Below, in pieces: positions 1 through 9,735 of a stretch of DNA of 64,000 bases. The translations under genes were made by a program, and so were the position numbers. Within the stretch, counting starts at the first letter, position 1. Every line of letters starts with the position of its first letter. The notes beneath the pieces were generated by a model. That model did not search any database. It was given only the letters and a program-made list of their open reading frames with translations, and was not told the origin of the DNA. Source of the DNA: Sambucus nigra (lineage: Eukaryota; Streptophyta; Magnoliopsida; Dipsacales; Adoxaceae); assembly GCA_949130495.1 (NCBI GenBank), contig OX422208.1, positions 398,248,561-398,312,560 of the forward strand. The letters run 5' to 3'.

Positions 1-822
1 GAAAAATTAAAAAGTTTGAATTTGAAACTTTGCAAAAGAATTAAAGTTTTGGAAAAAGAAAATTCTCTCTTTAAAAGTAAGATTGAATATTTGCAAGAGT
101 TTCAAACTCAAAGTGATTTTTGTCGTGAGCACTTTGGTAATTTGTGTACTGATTTTGATTCTTTAAAAATTGCCAAAAAGAAGAGTGATGAGAGAGTCCT
201 AGTTTTAGAGAAGGAATTGGAGGACTTAAAAAATTTTAGGGTTCCCGTTTGTGCCGTCGAGGATAAAAAATTAATCGATGATTTTACGGCACGCGAAAAG
301 ACTCTTAGGAATAAGTTTGTTTTAATTGAGGGGGAGCGTGATAAACTGTTAAGTTTAATTGATAATTTGAAGAAGGCGTCCCTTAATTTGGAAGAGTCTA
401 ATTCTTTGCTTGAGTCAAAAAATTTGAAGTTAAAAAATGATTTGACAGACTCAAGTAGGTTTGATAGTGATGGTAATGGCTCATCGTGTTCTCATGCTTC
501 TAATGCTAAAGCCAAAATCGTTATTTGTTTTAGAGGGTCAACTAATTCCAAGGACGCTAGAAAAGATCACACTTTCGGTGTCATCCCACCCGTTTACACA
601 TGCTCATATTGTGGTAGGAATGGTCACCTTAGGCGATTTTGTTTTGATCTTGGAAGAGGTCATAGGAATTCGAAGTCTAGTATTTTGTTGGTTCCCAAAA
701 CCCCTTGTCGACGTGTTTCATCCATTTGGGTTAGGAAATCACTTTTGGAGGAACTAGATTTAAGACAAGTTGATTCCCGTTTGCTTGCACATGATTCTTC
801 TCTTGCCATATCATATAGATGA
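1..822 (+). pseudogene. Partial copia (Sirevirus-like) gag C-terminus with CCHC zinc knuckle
   Basis: The frame is open from base 1, so the 5' part of the gene lies outside the window; it ends at a TGA at 820-822. The first half is rich in Leu, Lys and Glu in a coiled-coil pattern, as in the gag of Sirevirus-type copia elements. Near the end is a CX2CX4HX4C nucleic-acid-binding knuckle (CSYCGRNGHLRRFC, about 601-645), then a short IWVRK stretch. The copia pol at 32793 has the same order (knuckle, then IWVRK) just before its protease. Here the frame stops and no protease, integrase or RT follows, so this is a gag-only or internally deleted element. Family assignment rests on motif order only. 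Confidence 0.75.
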
Positions 823-2331
823 TTGTGTTTGCATGTTTGTCATACGTTAGTTATGCTTTTTGATATATTTTTGCTAGCGTTGTGACATGTACTTTTTGTA
901 TATATTTTTTTTGAAAAATTTTGAAAAATACAAAAAGATTTTTTTTTGTTGCACCGTTTATGGATGAACACTTTGGATGACCGAATCACAACATCATTCC
1001 ATTTTTTCATGTGACTATTTGGTAGTGTTTTGAGACAATAGGTCAATTCATCCATGTGCTTTATAATGTTTGGAGTCATTAAGATGTAATTAAGTGTTAC
1101 TTCCTACATGTTTGACTCATATTTCCTTTATTGCACACATACACGGATTTGTTTGATTATTGTGCTTGTCTTATCACATGTTGGTTTGGTGTTTTCACTC
1201 CAATCCTGTCTTTAAAACGAACCAAGCGCGATAATTTTTATAAGGAAATTGTGCATATAAAAACCGTTTTGTGAGTTTGTGTGCTTTCTTTAAAAACGGG
1301 GAAGGGCTGCGAAAGGTTCATTTTACCTTTGCGAATACTAAGCCACCGTTAAATTGGACCTAAAAAATTGAGGAATTTTATTATCCGAGGTCCAAAGAGG
1401 TTAAAAGAGCCCGAAAAAAATTGAAAGGCAATAAAAAGAAATTCATGCCAATTATGGGCCATTTAGGGTTTTGCTCCAATTCTCCAAAGTTTGAGAATTT
1501 AGATTACCTCTAAAAGAAAATATATATGAGGGAGTTTGGTTGGAGAATTTAAAACGGGTTTGCACGTCCTTGAAATTCTTGAAAATGCGCTATATAGTTT
1601 TAGACATTATTGGTGTAGAAATCACTTTGACTTTGATTTGTTGATTTGCATAAGACGATGTCATCTAAATTCAACATTTTTACACCTAAGGATACTTTTG
1701 ATGTTCATTCGTTAGGGGTACACATATGCATCGTGCACATATGATTGATTGAGTTGATTTACCTATCGAATGTGTTCACACCCATACATTCCGTTCCCAT
1801 GACTTGGTTGTTTGTGTTTAAATCTATGGTGTGATTTTTATTGTATCATGTTTTACATATTTTTTTCAAATGGTATCAGATTTTTTTTGTTCGAAAAAAT
1901 TGAAAAAAAATCAAAAATAGTTTGTGTATTTTTTGTATATCGTGACACCCCGATTTTGCTTGTTTGATTCATTCTTCTTATTTGTCTATTTGGGGACATC
2001 ATAAAAAGGGGGAGAAAGAATTATCATTTTATGGGGGAGTTTTTTAGATTTGACTTATGCTTATCATATATTTGTATCTATGTTTATCTCATTTCAAACT
2101 CGATACGTCATTTGGTATTTTTTTCTCATGTGTGTAGGTACTACATTGATTATCTCTGAATTGCACACCCTGAGGAGAAAAGATTTGAGATTCCTGAAGA
2201 TTTGAAGAACAAACGATGAAGACTTATTCATTTGTATCTTTCCAGTTTTGGGTTCATGAAAGGGTAGATTTGTATAGGCAATTTTGTTATTTGATAATTC
2301 GATTTTTTTATGTATGTACCGGCATAGACAT
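823..2331 (+). other. Non-coding copia interior between gag remnant and 3' LTR
   Basis: About 1.5 kb with no supported gene. It holds G-rich polypurine runs near 2006-2016 and 2031-2040 of the type found upstream of Sirevirus 3' LTRs. A TGGTATCAGA decamer at 1872-1881 resembles the first ten bases of the initiator-Met primer-binding site and is preceded by TTCA, as an LTR end would be. Whether that is a real LTR/PBS junction is unclear. Confidence 0.5.
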
Positions 2332-2342
2332 AGGGGCAGATT
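2332..2342 (+). promoter_or_regulatory. Polypurine tract of copia element
   Basis: AGGGGCAGATT lies directly before the LTR start TGTAAGGACATTTTT, the position expected for the plus-strand primer. The same LTR start occurs at 40263. Confidence 0.6.
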
Positions 2343-2783
2343 TGTAAGGACATTTTTCTCATGTCCAACATGTTACATTTATGTATGTCGTACGCCGCTA
2401 CATTTGGCACGTCACCTCAAGATGTCACTCGACGGCCTCAATCCAAATTTCGGGAATCAAGCATTCAACATCTCCATTAATATGTCCCACATCTGCCTCA
2501 ACGACTTCACGGTCCACGATTTTAGGGACTTAATACAAGTGGTACGCAAGGGAAGTCAAAACAGTGAAAAAAGGCACGATAGGAGAGTTCAAGGGCATTT
2601 TCGTAATTTTACATCCATAGTTCGAAGGTCTGGTCAACTGGAAAGTTGAAGAGCTCGCCGTAACGAAGATACTAGAAAAAACGGCACCTCAATCCGAACT
2701 ACGGTGAAGGAGTTATGACCTTTTGAAGATGGAGAAAATTCCTTAAAGAATGCTGTTTTTTTTGTACGCTGGATAGAATTTTA

Positions 2784-3896
2784 GGGTCCGTTTGATACAA
2801 AAGTAGGCAAATGAAGAGCATGGCAAATTTTTCCATAATAAAATTTGCCATGGCAAAATTTGTGAGGGCAAATCTTATAATTTGCCACATAAGGTTGTTT
2901 GATAGGATTAGTTTTCAAGGTGACAAAAATGAGTTGTTTGATAGCATTGATGGAAAATAAAAACAAAAAACAGTTTAGAACAAAAAAAAGAGTTTTTAAT
3001 AAAATTAAAAGCTTTAACAAAAAAAAAATTTAAGAAAAAATTAACAAAAACAAAAATGTTTTAACAAAAAAACAGTTTAAATAGAAAAAAAAAACTGTTT
3101 TAATGGGAAAAAAACTTTTATTTAGAAAAACAGTTTTTAACAATAAAAACACTTGGAACAAAAAAAACATTTAGAACGATTTTTTTTTTAAAGAAAAACA
3201 GTTGTAAAAAAAACAGTTTTTAACAAAATAAAAACGGTTTTAACAAACAAACAAACAGTTAAAAAAACGATTTTAACAAAATAATAACATTTTTTAACGA
3301 AAAAACAGTTTTTAACAACAAAAAAAAAAAAAATTACGGAAAAAAAAATTTATTTAGAAAAACAGTTTTTAACAATAAAAACACTTTTAACAAAAAAACA
3401 GTTTAGAATGATTTTTTGTAAAGAAAAAACACTTGTAACAAAAAAACAGTTTTTAACAAAAAAAAAAACAGTTTCAACGAAAAAAACTGTTTTTAGCAAA
3501 ATAAACACAATTTTAACAAACAAACAAACAATTTAAAAAAAACGATTTTAACAAAATATAAACTTTTTTTTAACGGAAAAACAGTTTTTAAAACAGAAAA
3601 AATATTTTTTACGGAAAAAAACGTTTCTTTTAAAAAAAATAGTTTTTAACAAACAAAAAATAGTTTTTTAATATTTTTAAAAAGGATGGCAAATTTGTGG
3701 AGAAATTTTGCTTTGCTATATAGGTAAGCAAATTTTGCCAACAAAAGTGGGAAAATGATGGCAAATTTGTATGTGAGCATGGGTATCCATGAAAAATTTT
3801 CCATGGCAAATAATGGTCATCAAACACACAAAATAGTGGGCAAATTTTTTATTTGCCACCATTTGCCATGGCAAATGTGGTCTATCAAACGGACCC
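2784..3896. mobile_element. Non-autonomous PIF/Harbinger-type (Tourist-like) element, about 1.1 kb
   Basis: The terminal inverted repeats are GGGTCCGTTTGATA (2784-2797) and TATCAAACGGACCC (3883-3896), flanked by direct TTA at 2781-2783 and 3897-3899. The TIR and 3-bp TTA duplication are the PIF/Harbinger signature. Subterminal copies of TTTGCCATGGCAAA-like sequence occur in both ends. The centre is A-rich low-complexity repeat with no transposase. It interrupts a copia LTR. Confidence 0.85.
2945..3670. repeat. A-rich degenerate repeat (AAACAGTTTTTAACAAAA-like)
   Basis: Centre of the Harbinger-type element. It contains dozens of diverged copies of an AAACAGTTTTTAAC motif with variable A runs. 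It is an internal simple-sequence expansion with no coding sense. Confidence 0.8.
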
Positions 3897-3936
3897 TTAG
3901 AGTTTTAAGAACGTGGGTCTCTTCATCTTTTTTTCT

Positions 3937-3944
3937 ATAAATAC
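3937..3944 (+). promoter_or_regulatory. LTR TATA box
   Basis: TATAAATA followed by CCAACTTCGGGG, which also follows the TATTTAAAG box of the related solo LTR at about 40768. The DNA element ends only 40 bp upstream of it. Confidence 0.6.
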
Positions 3945-4512
3945 CAACTTCGGGGAAGTTGTTTTGCAAGACTTTAGAAGACGTTTTTGAGAGTCCAAAT
4001 ACCTCTAGTCTTCATATTTTTTGAGTCCCAAGACTCATGTTTTGATTCACACAATTGTCAATCCTTTGTGAATATTTTTGGTAACCCAAGAACACAACTT
4101 TGGTTTGTTCAACCCTTGTGGATAAGTCGTTCTCTTCTTCATTGCTGCCCTCCTGGAAAGGGAAACTTCCAGCCGCCGATATAGGAACCGACACCTGCGG
4201 GTATTTCTGTGTCACACTGTTTCTAGCCGTTGCTTTGAAGGTTTACCGAAGACACCGTGCGTTACACTTGTGGGCGATTATCAGGTTGTATGTAAGTCAA
4301 TGGTCTTGTAAATTCTTTAAAGTTCTAGAAATAAAAGGTTTTTCCCTTCGGGGATTTTTCCTTAACTTTGTGTCGCATGCTTTATATTTGATGGGTTGAT
4401 TTAGATGCATGTTTAAGGGTTGATTTTATTTGGCTTAAAAGCAGACGCTAATTAAATAAGGGTTCTTGGAAACTTGCGAATTTAATTTAAATCGATATTA
4501 CACGCGTTCTCA

Positions 4513-4795
4513 TTATGCGTCTCTTTTTGTTTTATGAATTCAGACATGGTTATATGAGGTGATTGGGTGCAATACCCCGCTGATCGCTTTAAAGGACGAC
4601 ACTGTTAGGGACTTCTGTCGATTGTATCGATGGCGTAAGGCCAATCGAAAGTCGAAGTGATCTCACTCTCTGGAGGCGGTGCGTCAGGTCTTGAATGACC
4701 TGACCAGTGGTAGGGCAAGACTCTTTCCATTTCAATCTTGATTTTTTTGCACCTTCTGATCTTGTATTGATTTATGCTTGCTTGGATATTTTCAG
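4513..4795 (+). other. Possible upstream exon and intron of antisense gene A
   Basis: No confident feature. Roughly 4600-4740 reads as gene-like sequence on the + strand with one stop. A pyrimidine-rich stretch ending in TTTTCAG at 4795 looks like a 3' splice site joining to the frame at 4796. Confidence 0.25.
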
Positions 4796-5629
4796 GTGAC
4801 CTTTTATCCCTGTGGGATAGCCATTCAGGATACGGGGGTGACTGGGGTGAATGCGCGGATGAGGCATTTACTGGCGTATGAGTTCGGTCATTCTTAGTAT
4901 CTCGGGGAGCAGGTGGTTCGTCAGATTGCTGAGTAGGAGGTGGTGGTGCCACCTGCACAGCCTCCTACGTCTATGAGGCGGGAGTGACTGCTGTCCGAGG
5001 ATGAGAGGATCGCGACGATGATGGGTGAGCCCTACTTATTGTACACCGATACAGCTGCGCCGTATGACTATATGGACTTTACGACGAGCTGGTTGATGGC
5101 GCCCAACAAATATGATGCCCTGCCTTTCCCTCCTGCGGGTTCGAGTCGGGCGGTAGGATCTTCCCACAGCGGCGGTGGTCCGACGGCATCTGCGGCGGCG
5201 GCGACTTCAGAGGTTCCTTTTGTGCGGTTGCATAACCCCTCGTACAACATTCGGTGGGCTTATGGAGGGATGATGCCTATATTGCACCATCCTCATGTGA
5301 TGGATCCAGAGGAGTTGGGTTTGACAGAGGAGGTTCTCCGACCTACGGTATACCTTTCTGTTCCTCTCTTTCTTTCTTTTCTGTTTTGGTCATCTCTGTT
5401 TTGATACTGATTTCACCTTTCCTTGCAGCAAGTGCGGGTGTCGACCACTTGGCTAAGGGACATCAGAGACTGGATATCTTCGGCGACTGCCCATATTCGG
5501 GATGCGGTTACTATTCCTTCTTGCTTGGTGTCGTTTGCTTCGTCCGGAGAGGACTTTGGCTTGGGTAGTGGTGGCGCATCATCTCGCCATAGGGTAAAGA
5601 GAGCATATCGCAGGGGTGGAAGCTCTTAG
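4796..5629 (+). pseudogene. Antisense gene A of Tat element (decayed, with one predicted intron)
   Basis: One + strand frame can be followed from an apparent splice acceptor at 4795 to a stop at 5627-5629. It has an 81-nt GT...TTGCAG intron at 5348-5428 that falls between codons, so both sides stay in frame. Before 5018 the frame has three nonsense codons (two TAG, one TGA). The open part after 5018 encodes an acidic N-terminal stretch, an Ala/Ser/Gly-rich linker, and a basic C-terminus (about RHRVKRAYRRGG). I do not recognise a domain. It may be the C-terminal part of a second plant-mobile-domain-like protein, since it lies next to one. It runs opposite to gag-pol. Confidence 0.4.
5348..5428 (+). 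other. Predicted 81-nt spliceosomal intron in antisense gene A
   Basis: The donor is ACG|GTATAC and the acceptor TTCCTTGCAG|CAA, with a T-rich tract between. Phase 0. The exon frames on both sides are the same and both look coding. Confidence 0.45.
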
Positions 5630-6120
5630 CGAGAGAGAGAGAAAGTGGGTTTGGGCTGAGTCCCGTTGTTTTTGCTTTTTTTTTCCTGCAAAATTAATGT
5701 AACACATAACATAAATAGATGCAATGTAATGGAGTTTTTTATTATCTTTTATTTAATGATGAATGCATGCACATGCGCTTTTTACTTTGCTGCTGAGACC
5801 GTAAAAAGGAATATTTTTGGAATATTTTGAAGGAAAGTTTTTAATTAAAAAGGGAACTTATATAAGGAGAAAAGGGATTTTGAAATTCTATTGAGAATAT
5901 CAATTTCTTTTTATTGAGTTTTCTGATTTGAGAAAATAGGAAAAGAGGGAAATTTCTAAAATGGGGGGTTGCCGATCGGCAAGCACCCTGACCTGCCTAT
6001 TTGCAGTTCAGTCCAGTCCCATCAATTCAAAGCTTTGATTGGTACCCTCTTCAGCCTTTGGTACCTTGTGGGGTAGGATTCCCTCTGATTTCTGCAGGGA
6101 TTATGTCTCTTGTGAGGGTT
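5630..6120. other. Spacer between antisense genes A and B
   Basis: No gene. It contains a GA-rich run just after the gene A stop, poly(A)-signal-like AT-rich sequence, and the palindrome TGCCGATCGGCA (5970-5981) followed by CCTGCCTAT. The same pair occurs in the 5' LTR at 19699-19728. Confidence 0.4.
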
Positions 6121-6127
6121 CTCAAGT

Positions 6128-6134
6128 ATAAAAA
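6128..6134 (+). promoter_or_regulatory. Candidate TATA box of antisense gene B
   Basis: TATAAAAAGGGG lies about 80 bp before the ATG at 6209. The interval is pyrimidine-rich, as in plant 5' leaders. Confidence 0.45.
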
Positions 6135-6208
6135 GGGGTAAGGGTGGAGTGCTTTCATCACACCTTTGCATTCTCACCTACTTGCCCATTGTTTCTTAGT
6201 TTTGCAAG

Positions 6209-7498
6209 ATGGCTCTCCCTGGTAGCATTGAGTTTGCTAATTACCTCGAAGCCTTGGAAGCAATGTGCTCTTATAATGTCGGCTATGGTGCTTTCAACAT
6301 GCGTCGAGTCTCCCTGTGGCGCAATTGGCCCATTGAGTGGAACGCGCTGATGGCGGCGGTACAATTCTGGTACCCCGAAGACCACGTATTTCGCTTTGGG
6401 TTGGATGAAGTTTGTCCTACCTATGAGGAATTTTCTGCCATGCTGGGTGTAAATCCTAGTGTTGCTGCAGCTTTGCCCGAATTTTTCCGTTCTCTTAGGG
6501 ATTTATTGGTTGGGCTTCTTTGTGTTTCGCCTTCGGCGGCCAGATCATTGGTTATTGGAGGAATGATCTCCCTCCCGGCGGTGCTGCAGTTCGTGCATTT
6601 ACGGGAATTAGGTGATGCTGGCTATCCTAGAGCCGTTGTTCTGGGTCTGGTTTCAAAATTATTGCTGGTGACTGAAAAATTACAGGTGGACCCGCAATTT
6701 GCAGCCATTACTTCAAGGATGTCATACCATCGCAATCCTGCGGCGGTGATACTGGCGGAGACCCTAAATGGCCTTGATGCCTGGAGAGAAGGTCGTTCTG
6801 ACTTTTTGAGGGGTAGCCCCGTGATGTTGTTCATGTGATTGTCTGAAAGATTCCACTTGGTGACTCCTCCAGAATATCCCTTGTCGGCTGTACCCAACTT
6901 CTTTTCGCGTCACTTCATCAACATCAGCCTGTATGTTGAGAACTGAGAGCATTGGCTTGTGGAGCATGGGGCTCGTGGTTTGTATTGGTCAGTGCCTTGG
7001 TGGGGACAGTTGCAGCCTGTTCTGGAGCTAGGAGAGTATTCATATGTGCGGCTGGTTGGTCTTAGGCAGACCTCCTTTTATTTCCCTTGGCAGCTTCTGC
7101 GCTAATTTGGCTGGGCACAGGTCGTGCCACCTCGGACCTCAAATTTCTTTCTGGTAGAATATTTGACTGAGTGCCTGCGTTTGTTGCTTGGATCTCTGTG
7201 GAAAAATCGGCGTCCGTCGACCCGTCCCTCCCAGTCTGTTGGGAAAGCTTGGCATGTCCCCAAAGATTATATGAAGTGGTTGTGGAGGAAAGTAGTCAGC
7301 AAGATGTTGGCAGTGGAGACTGGACAAAGATGGTTTGTTTTATCTAACACCATGGAAGGGGGTGTTGTGGTCTTTTCGAAGATGGTTCGGGCTCATCGGT
7401 CCATGGAGTGTTTACGACACTCAATTCAGGCAGGGGAAACTTGGGGACCTCAGGATGTAGATGATGAGGGTGCAGGCTCCTCTGGTAGCTGTGGGTAG
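6209..7498 (+). pseudogene. Antisense gene B of Tat element: plant-mobile-domain-like (DUF7745-type) protein, three nonsense codons
   Basis: A single + strand frame from ATG at 6209 to TAG at 7496-7498 (430 codons) is broken only by in-frame TGA at 6836, TGA at 6944 and TAA at 7103. There is no frameshift. The N-terminal part has the pattern I associate with the plant mobile domain / DUF7745 group: a Trp-rich helix, FWYPEDHVFRFG, then EVCPTYEEFSAMLGV (about residues 51-85). The rest keeps Trp-, Tyr- and Leu-rich helices (YWSVPWWGQL, FYFPWQLL), and the C-terminus is acidic and Gly/Ser-rich. Members of this superfamily exist as host genes (MAIN family) and as passengers of transposons. It is convergent with pol, whose stop is at 7982. 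Family call by motif memory only; no alignment was run. Confidence 0.6.
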
Positions 7499-7981
7499 GA
7501 CTCTTGGAGAGTTTATTTGTGTCATAGATGCGGGAATTTTATTTGGCTTTTTATGGTAGCAGGGGGAAGAGAGTTATCCATTCATTTTCTTATGTAATTC
7601 GTATTGTAATTTCTTATTAATGAAATAAATAAGTTTCTGATCATCCAGTTGTGCCTTTCGATGAATTTTGTATTTTGAATTATCTATACTGATCGCTAAG
7701 GCATACATAATCCTTTTGGTCAAGTATTCTTTAGAATGAACCGCCGTTCTCGAAGGTAAGAAAAGAATAGTATTTTGTGAAAAAGAAAGGGTCGCACTCA
7801 TGTGAGGTGTATGAGCTACCTACGTACCTCTGCGGTTTTTGAAAAGTTTTTTTTTCTGTTTGAAAATAATTTTTGCAGAGGATCAGGCCCACGTAGTTCT
7901 GGGTAGAGGGAAATGAAGAGAGTTTTTTTTTTTAAGAATAGAAGGGGGATGAGAAGATTCGTAGCACGCCGAGATTTCGGA
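7499..7981. other. Convergent 3' spacer between antisense gene B and pol
   Basis: No gene. It carries poly(A)-signal-like AATAAATAAG near 7623 (+ strand). The CCTACGTACCTCTG ... CCCACGTAGTTCT block (about 7815-7898) is of a type found beyond pol in Tat elements and recurs in variant form in the LTR near 19100. Confidence 0.5.
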
Positions 7982-9353
7982 CTAGGGGTAGAATTTCTTG
8001 AGACGGTCCAGGTTGACTGGACAAGTCATCTCTTCCCCATCTAGGTCTGTGAGCATGGCGGCACCGCCGGATAAGATTTTCTTCAAAATGTAGGGGCCGC
8101 TCCAATTGGGCTTGAATTTCCCTCTGGGGTCCCAGATGGGTTCTATTATCTCTTTGAGGGCTAAATCCCCCTCCCGAACACCGCGATCCTTGACTCTTTT
8201 GTTGAATGATTGCGCTATTCGGCGATGGTACCCCTGTATGTGGTAAAGAGCTTTTAATCTTCTTTCATCTAGGAGGGCTAGCTCATCAAAACGGCTTTGG
8301 CACCAGTCTTCTTCGCTAACTTTACTTTCGAGCATGACGCATAGCGAAGGTATTTTCAGCTCCACGGGTAGGACTGCTTCCATGCCGTAGACCAGAGAGT
8401 AAGGGGTAGCCCCAGTAGAGGTTCGGATTGAGGTTCGATAGCCCCAGAGGGCGAATGGGATCCGGTCGGCCCAGTCCAAATAACTTTTGGTCACCTTGCT
8501 GATGATAGCTTCGAGGTTCTTGTTGGCGGCTTCAACTGCACCATTGGTCTGAGGTCTGTAGGGAGAAGATTTGTCTCTTAATCCCTTACTCGTTGACTAT
8601 TTCTATGACTTCTGCTTCGAAGTGTAACCCGTTATCTGACACTAGCTCGTGCGGGACCCCATATCGGCAGATAATATTTTTCTTGAAGAATTTTGCCACT
8701 TTCTTGGCGTTCAACACTGCGTATGACTCAGCTTCGACCCATTTGGTGAAGTAATCAATGGCAACTAGGATGAACTCATGTGCGTTTGAAGCCTTTGGCG
8801 TAACCTTCCCTATGATGTCGATACCCCAGGTGGAGAACGGCCAGGGAGAGGTCATGTTGTATAATTCTCGCGAAGGCAGGTGTTAAAGATTGGAGAATTG
8901 TTGGCATTTGAAGCATCTCCGGACATAGGCGGTGCAGTCTTGGGACATGGTGTTCCAGTAGTAGCCCTGTCGGATGATCTTCTTGACAAGCATGTGATCG
9001 TTTATATGGGGCCCGCATTCCCCACTGTGGATTTTCTGCATTATTTTCTCAATCTCAGCCCCTGTGATACAGTGTAGATGAGTTCCATCGAAGTTCCTCT
9101 TGAGTAGAGCTTTATGACAGATGATGTAATGGGCGGCGAGTCTTCGGAGGGTCGTTCGATCTTTCTTATTGGAACCCTCAGGATACCTACCATGTTTGAG
9201 GAGGCACCAGATATCATAGTACCAGCAGTCGACTAGTTCAGGATCTTCGGTAGAGACAAGCTCAATATGATAGCAGTGGGTTGGTTTGTCTTGCTTTTGA
9301 ACTAAGAAAGGGGTCATTGTTATTCCTTTGGGCATGTCGACCATAGAGTCCAA
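7982..9353 (-). pseudogene. Tat-type integrase (decayed)
   Basis: Reading leftward from 9353: an HHCC zinc-binding region (HSGECGPH ... CTAYVRRCFKC, about 8890-9090), then the catalytic core with the first Asp in STWGIDIIGKV (near 8820), the second in LVSDNGLHFEA (near 8640), and the Glu in NGAVEAANKNLEA (near 8540). The C-terminal module ends GPYILKKIL ... GEEMTCPVNLDRLKKFYP with a stop at 7982. All catalytic positions are visible, but the frame is broken at least near 8870 and 8586, so no intact protein can be made. The function would be insertion of the element's cDNA. No chromodomain follows, which fits Tat. Confidence 0.85.
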
Positions 9354-9413
9354 GGTAGCGAGAGCATCGGCTAGGTTATTCTTTGTTCGAGGTAGGTAAT
9401 GGAAGGTGATATC

Positions 9414-9735
9414 TCAAAATCGAGAGGCTAACTCTTCTAATTGGGCATGGAAGGGTTGGAGCTTTTCGTCCTTGACTTTCCACTTTCTGAGCACTTGAGT
9501 GATGATGAGGTAAGAATCCTCGTAGACATCAAGGTATTGAATAACTTTTTTGAGAGCAACTTTGAGGCCTACTGTGCATGCCTCGTATTCCGTCATATTA
9601 TTGGTGCAAGGGAAATCCAGTTTAATGGCGATGGGAGTGTGGGAGTCATGTGGGGCAATCATAAGTATACCAATGCCATGTCCCCTTTTGTTGGCAGCGC
9701 CGTCAAAGAATATTTTCCATCAAAGGTTGTCTTAA
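9414..9735 (-). pseudogene. Second (archaeal-type) RNase H domain of Tat element
   Basis: The frame reads WKIFFDGAANKRGHGIGIL then FPCTNNMTEYEACTVGL. It keeps the first Asp (FDGAAN), the Glu (TEYEA) and a later Asp region (LDVYEDSYLIITQV). An RNase H of this type placed between the ordinary RNase H and integrase is a known marker of the Tat lineage. A frame break separates it from the ordinary RNase H to the right, and a stop near 9412 from INT. Confidence 0.8.

Larger units (their letters stand above)
2343..4512 (+). mobile_element. Copia (Sirevirus-like) 3' LTR, interrupted by a Harbinger-type element
   Basis: It starts TGTAAGGACATTTTT and is collinear with the solo LTR at 40263-41415. Shared landmarks include TCGTACGCCG, CCAACTTCGGGG, GCTGCCCTCCTGGAAAGGGA, and a terminal CTCA. 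The end at 4512 (CGTTCTCA) is inferred from that alignment. About half of its 2170 bp is the nested DNA element at 2784-3896. A TATA box is at 3937. The element appears to have inserted into the 3' side of the Tat element that follows, because Tat-internal sequence begins right after it. Confidence 0.75.

Noticed and set aside
2284..2649. 121-codon + strand ORF at the start of the copia LTR
   Set aside because: It spans the PPT/LTR junction and has no recognisable domain; it is chance openness in LTR sequence.
4605..4958. 117-codon minus-strand Pro-rich ORF
   Set aside because: It overlaps the better-supported + strand frame of antisense gene A. Its composition reflects the reverse complement of GGTGGTGGTG-type codons.
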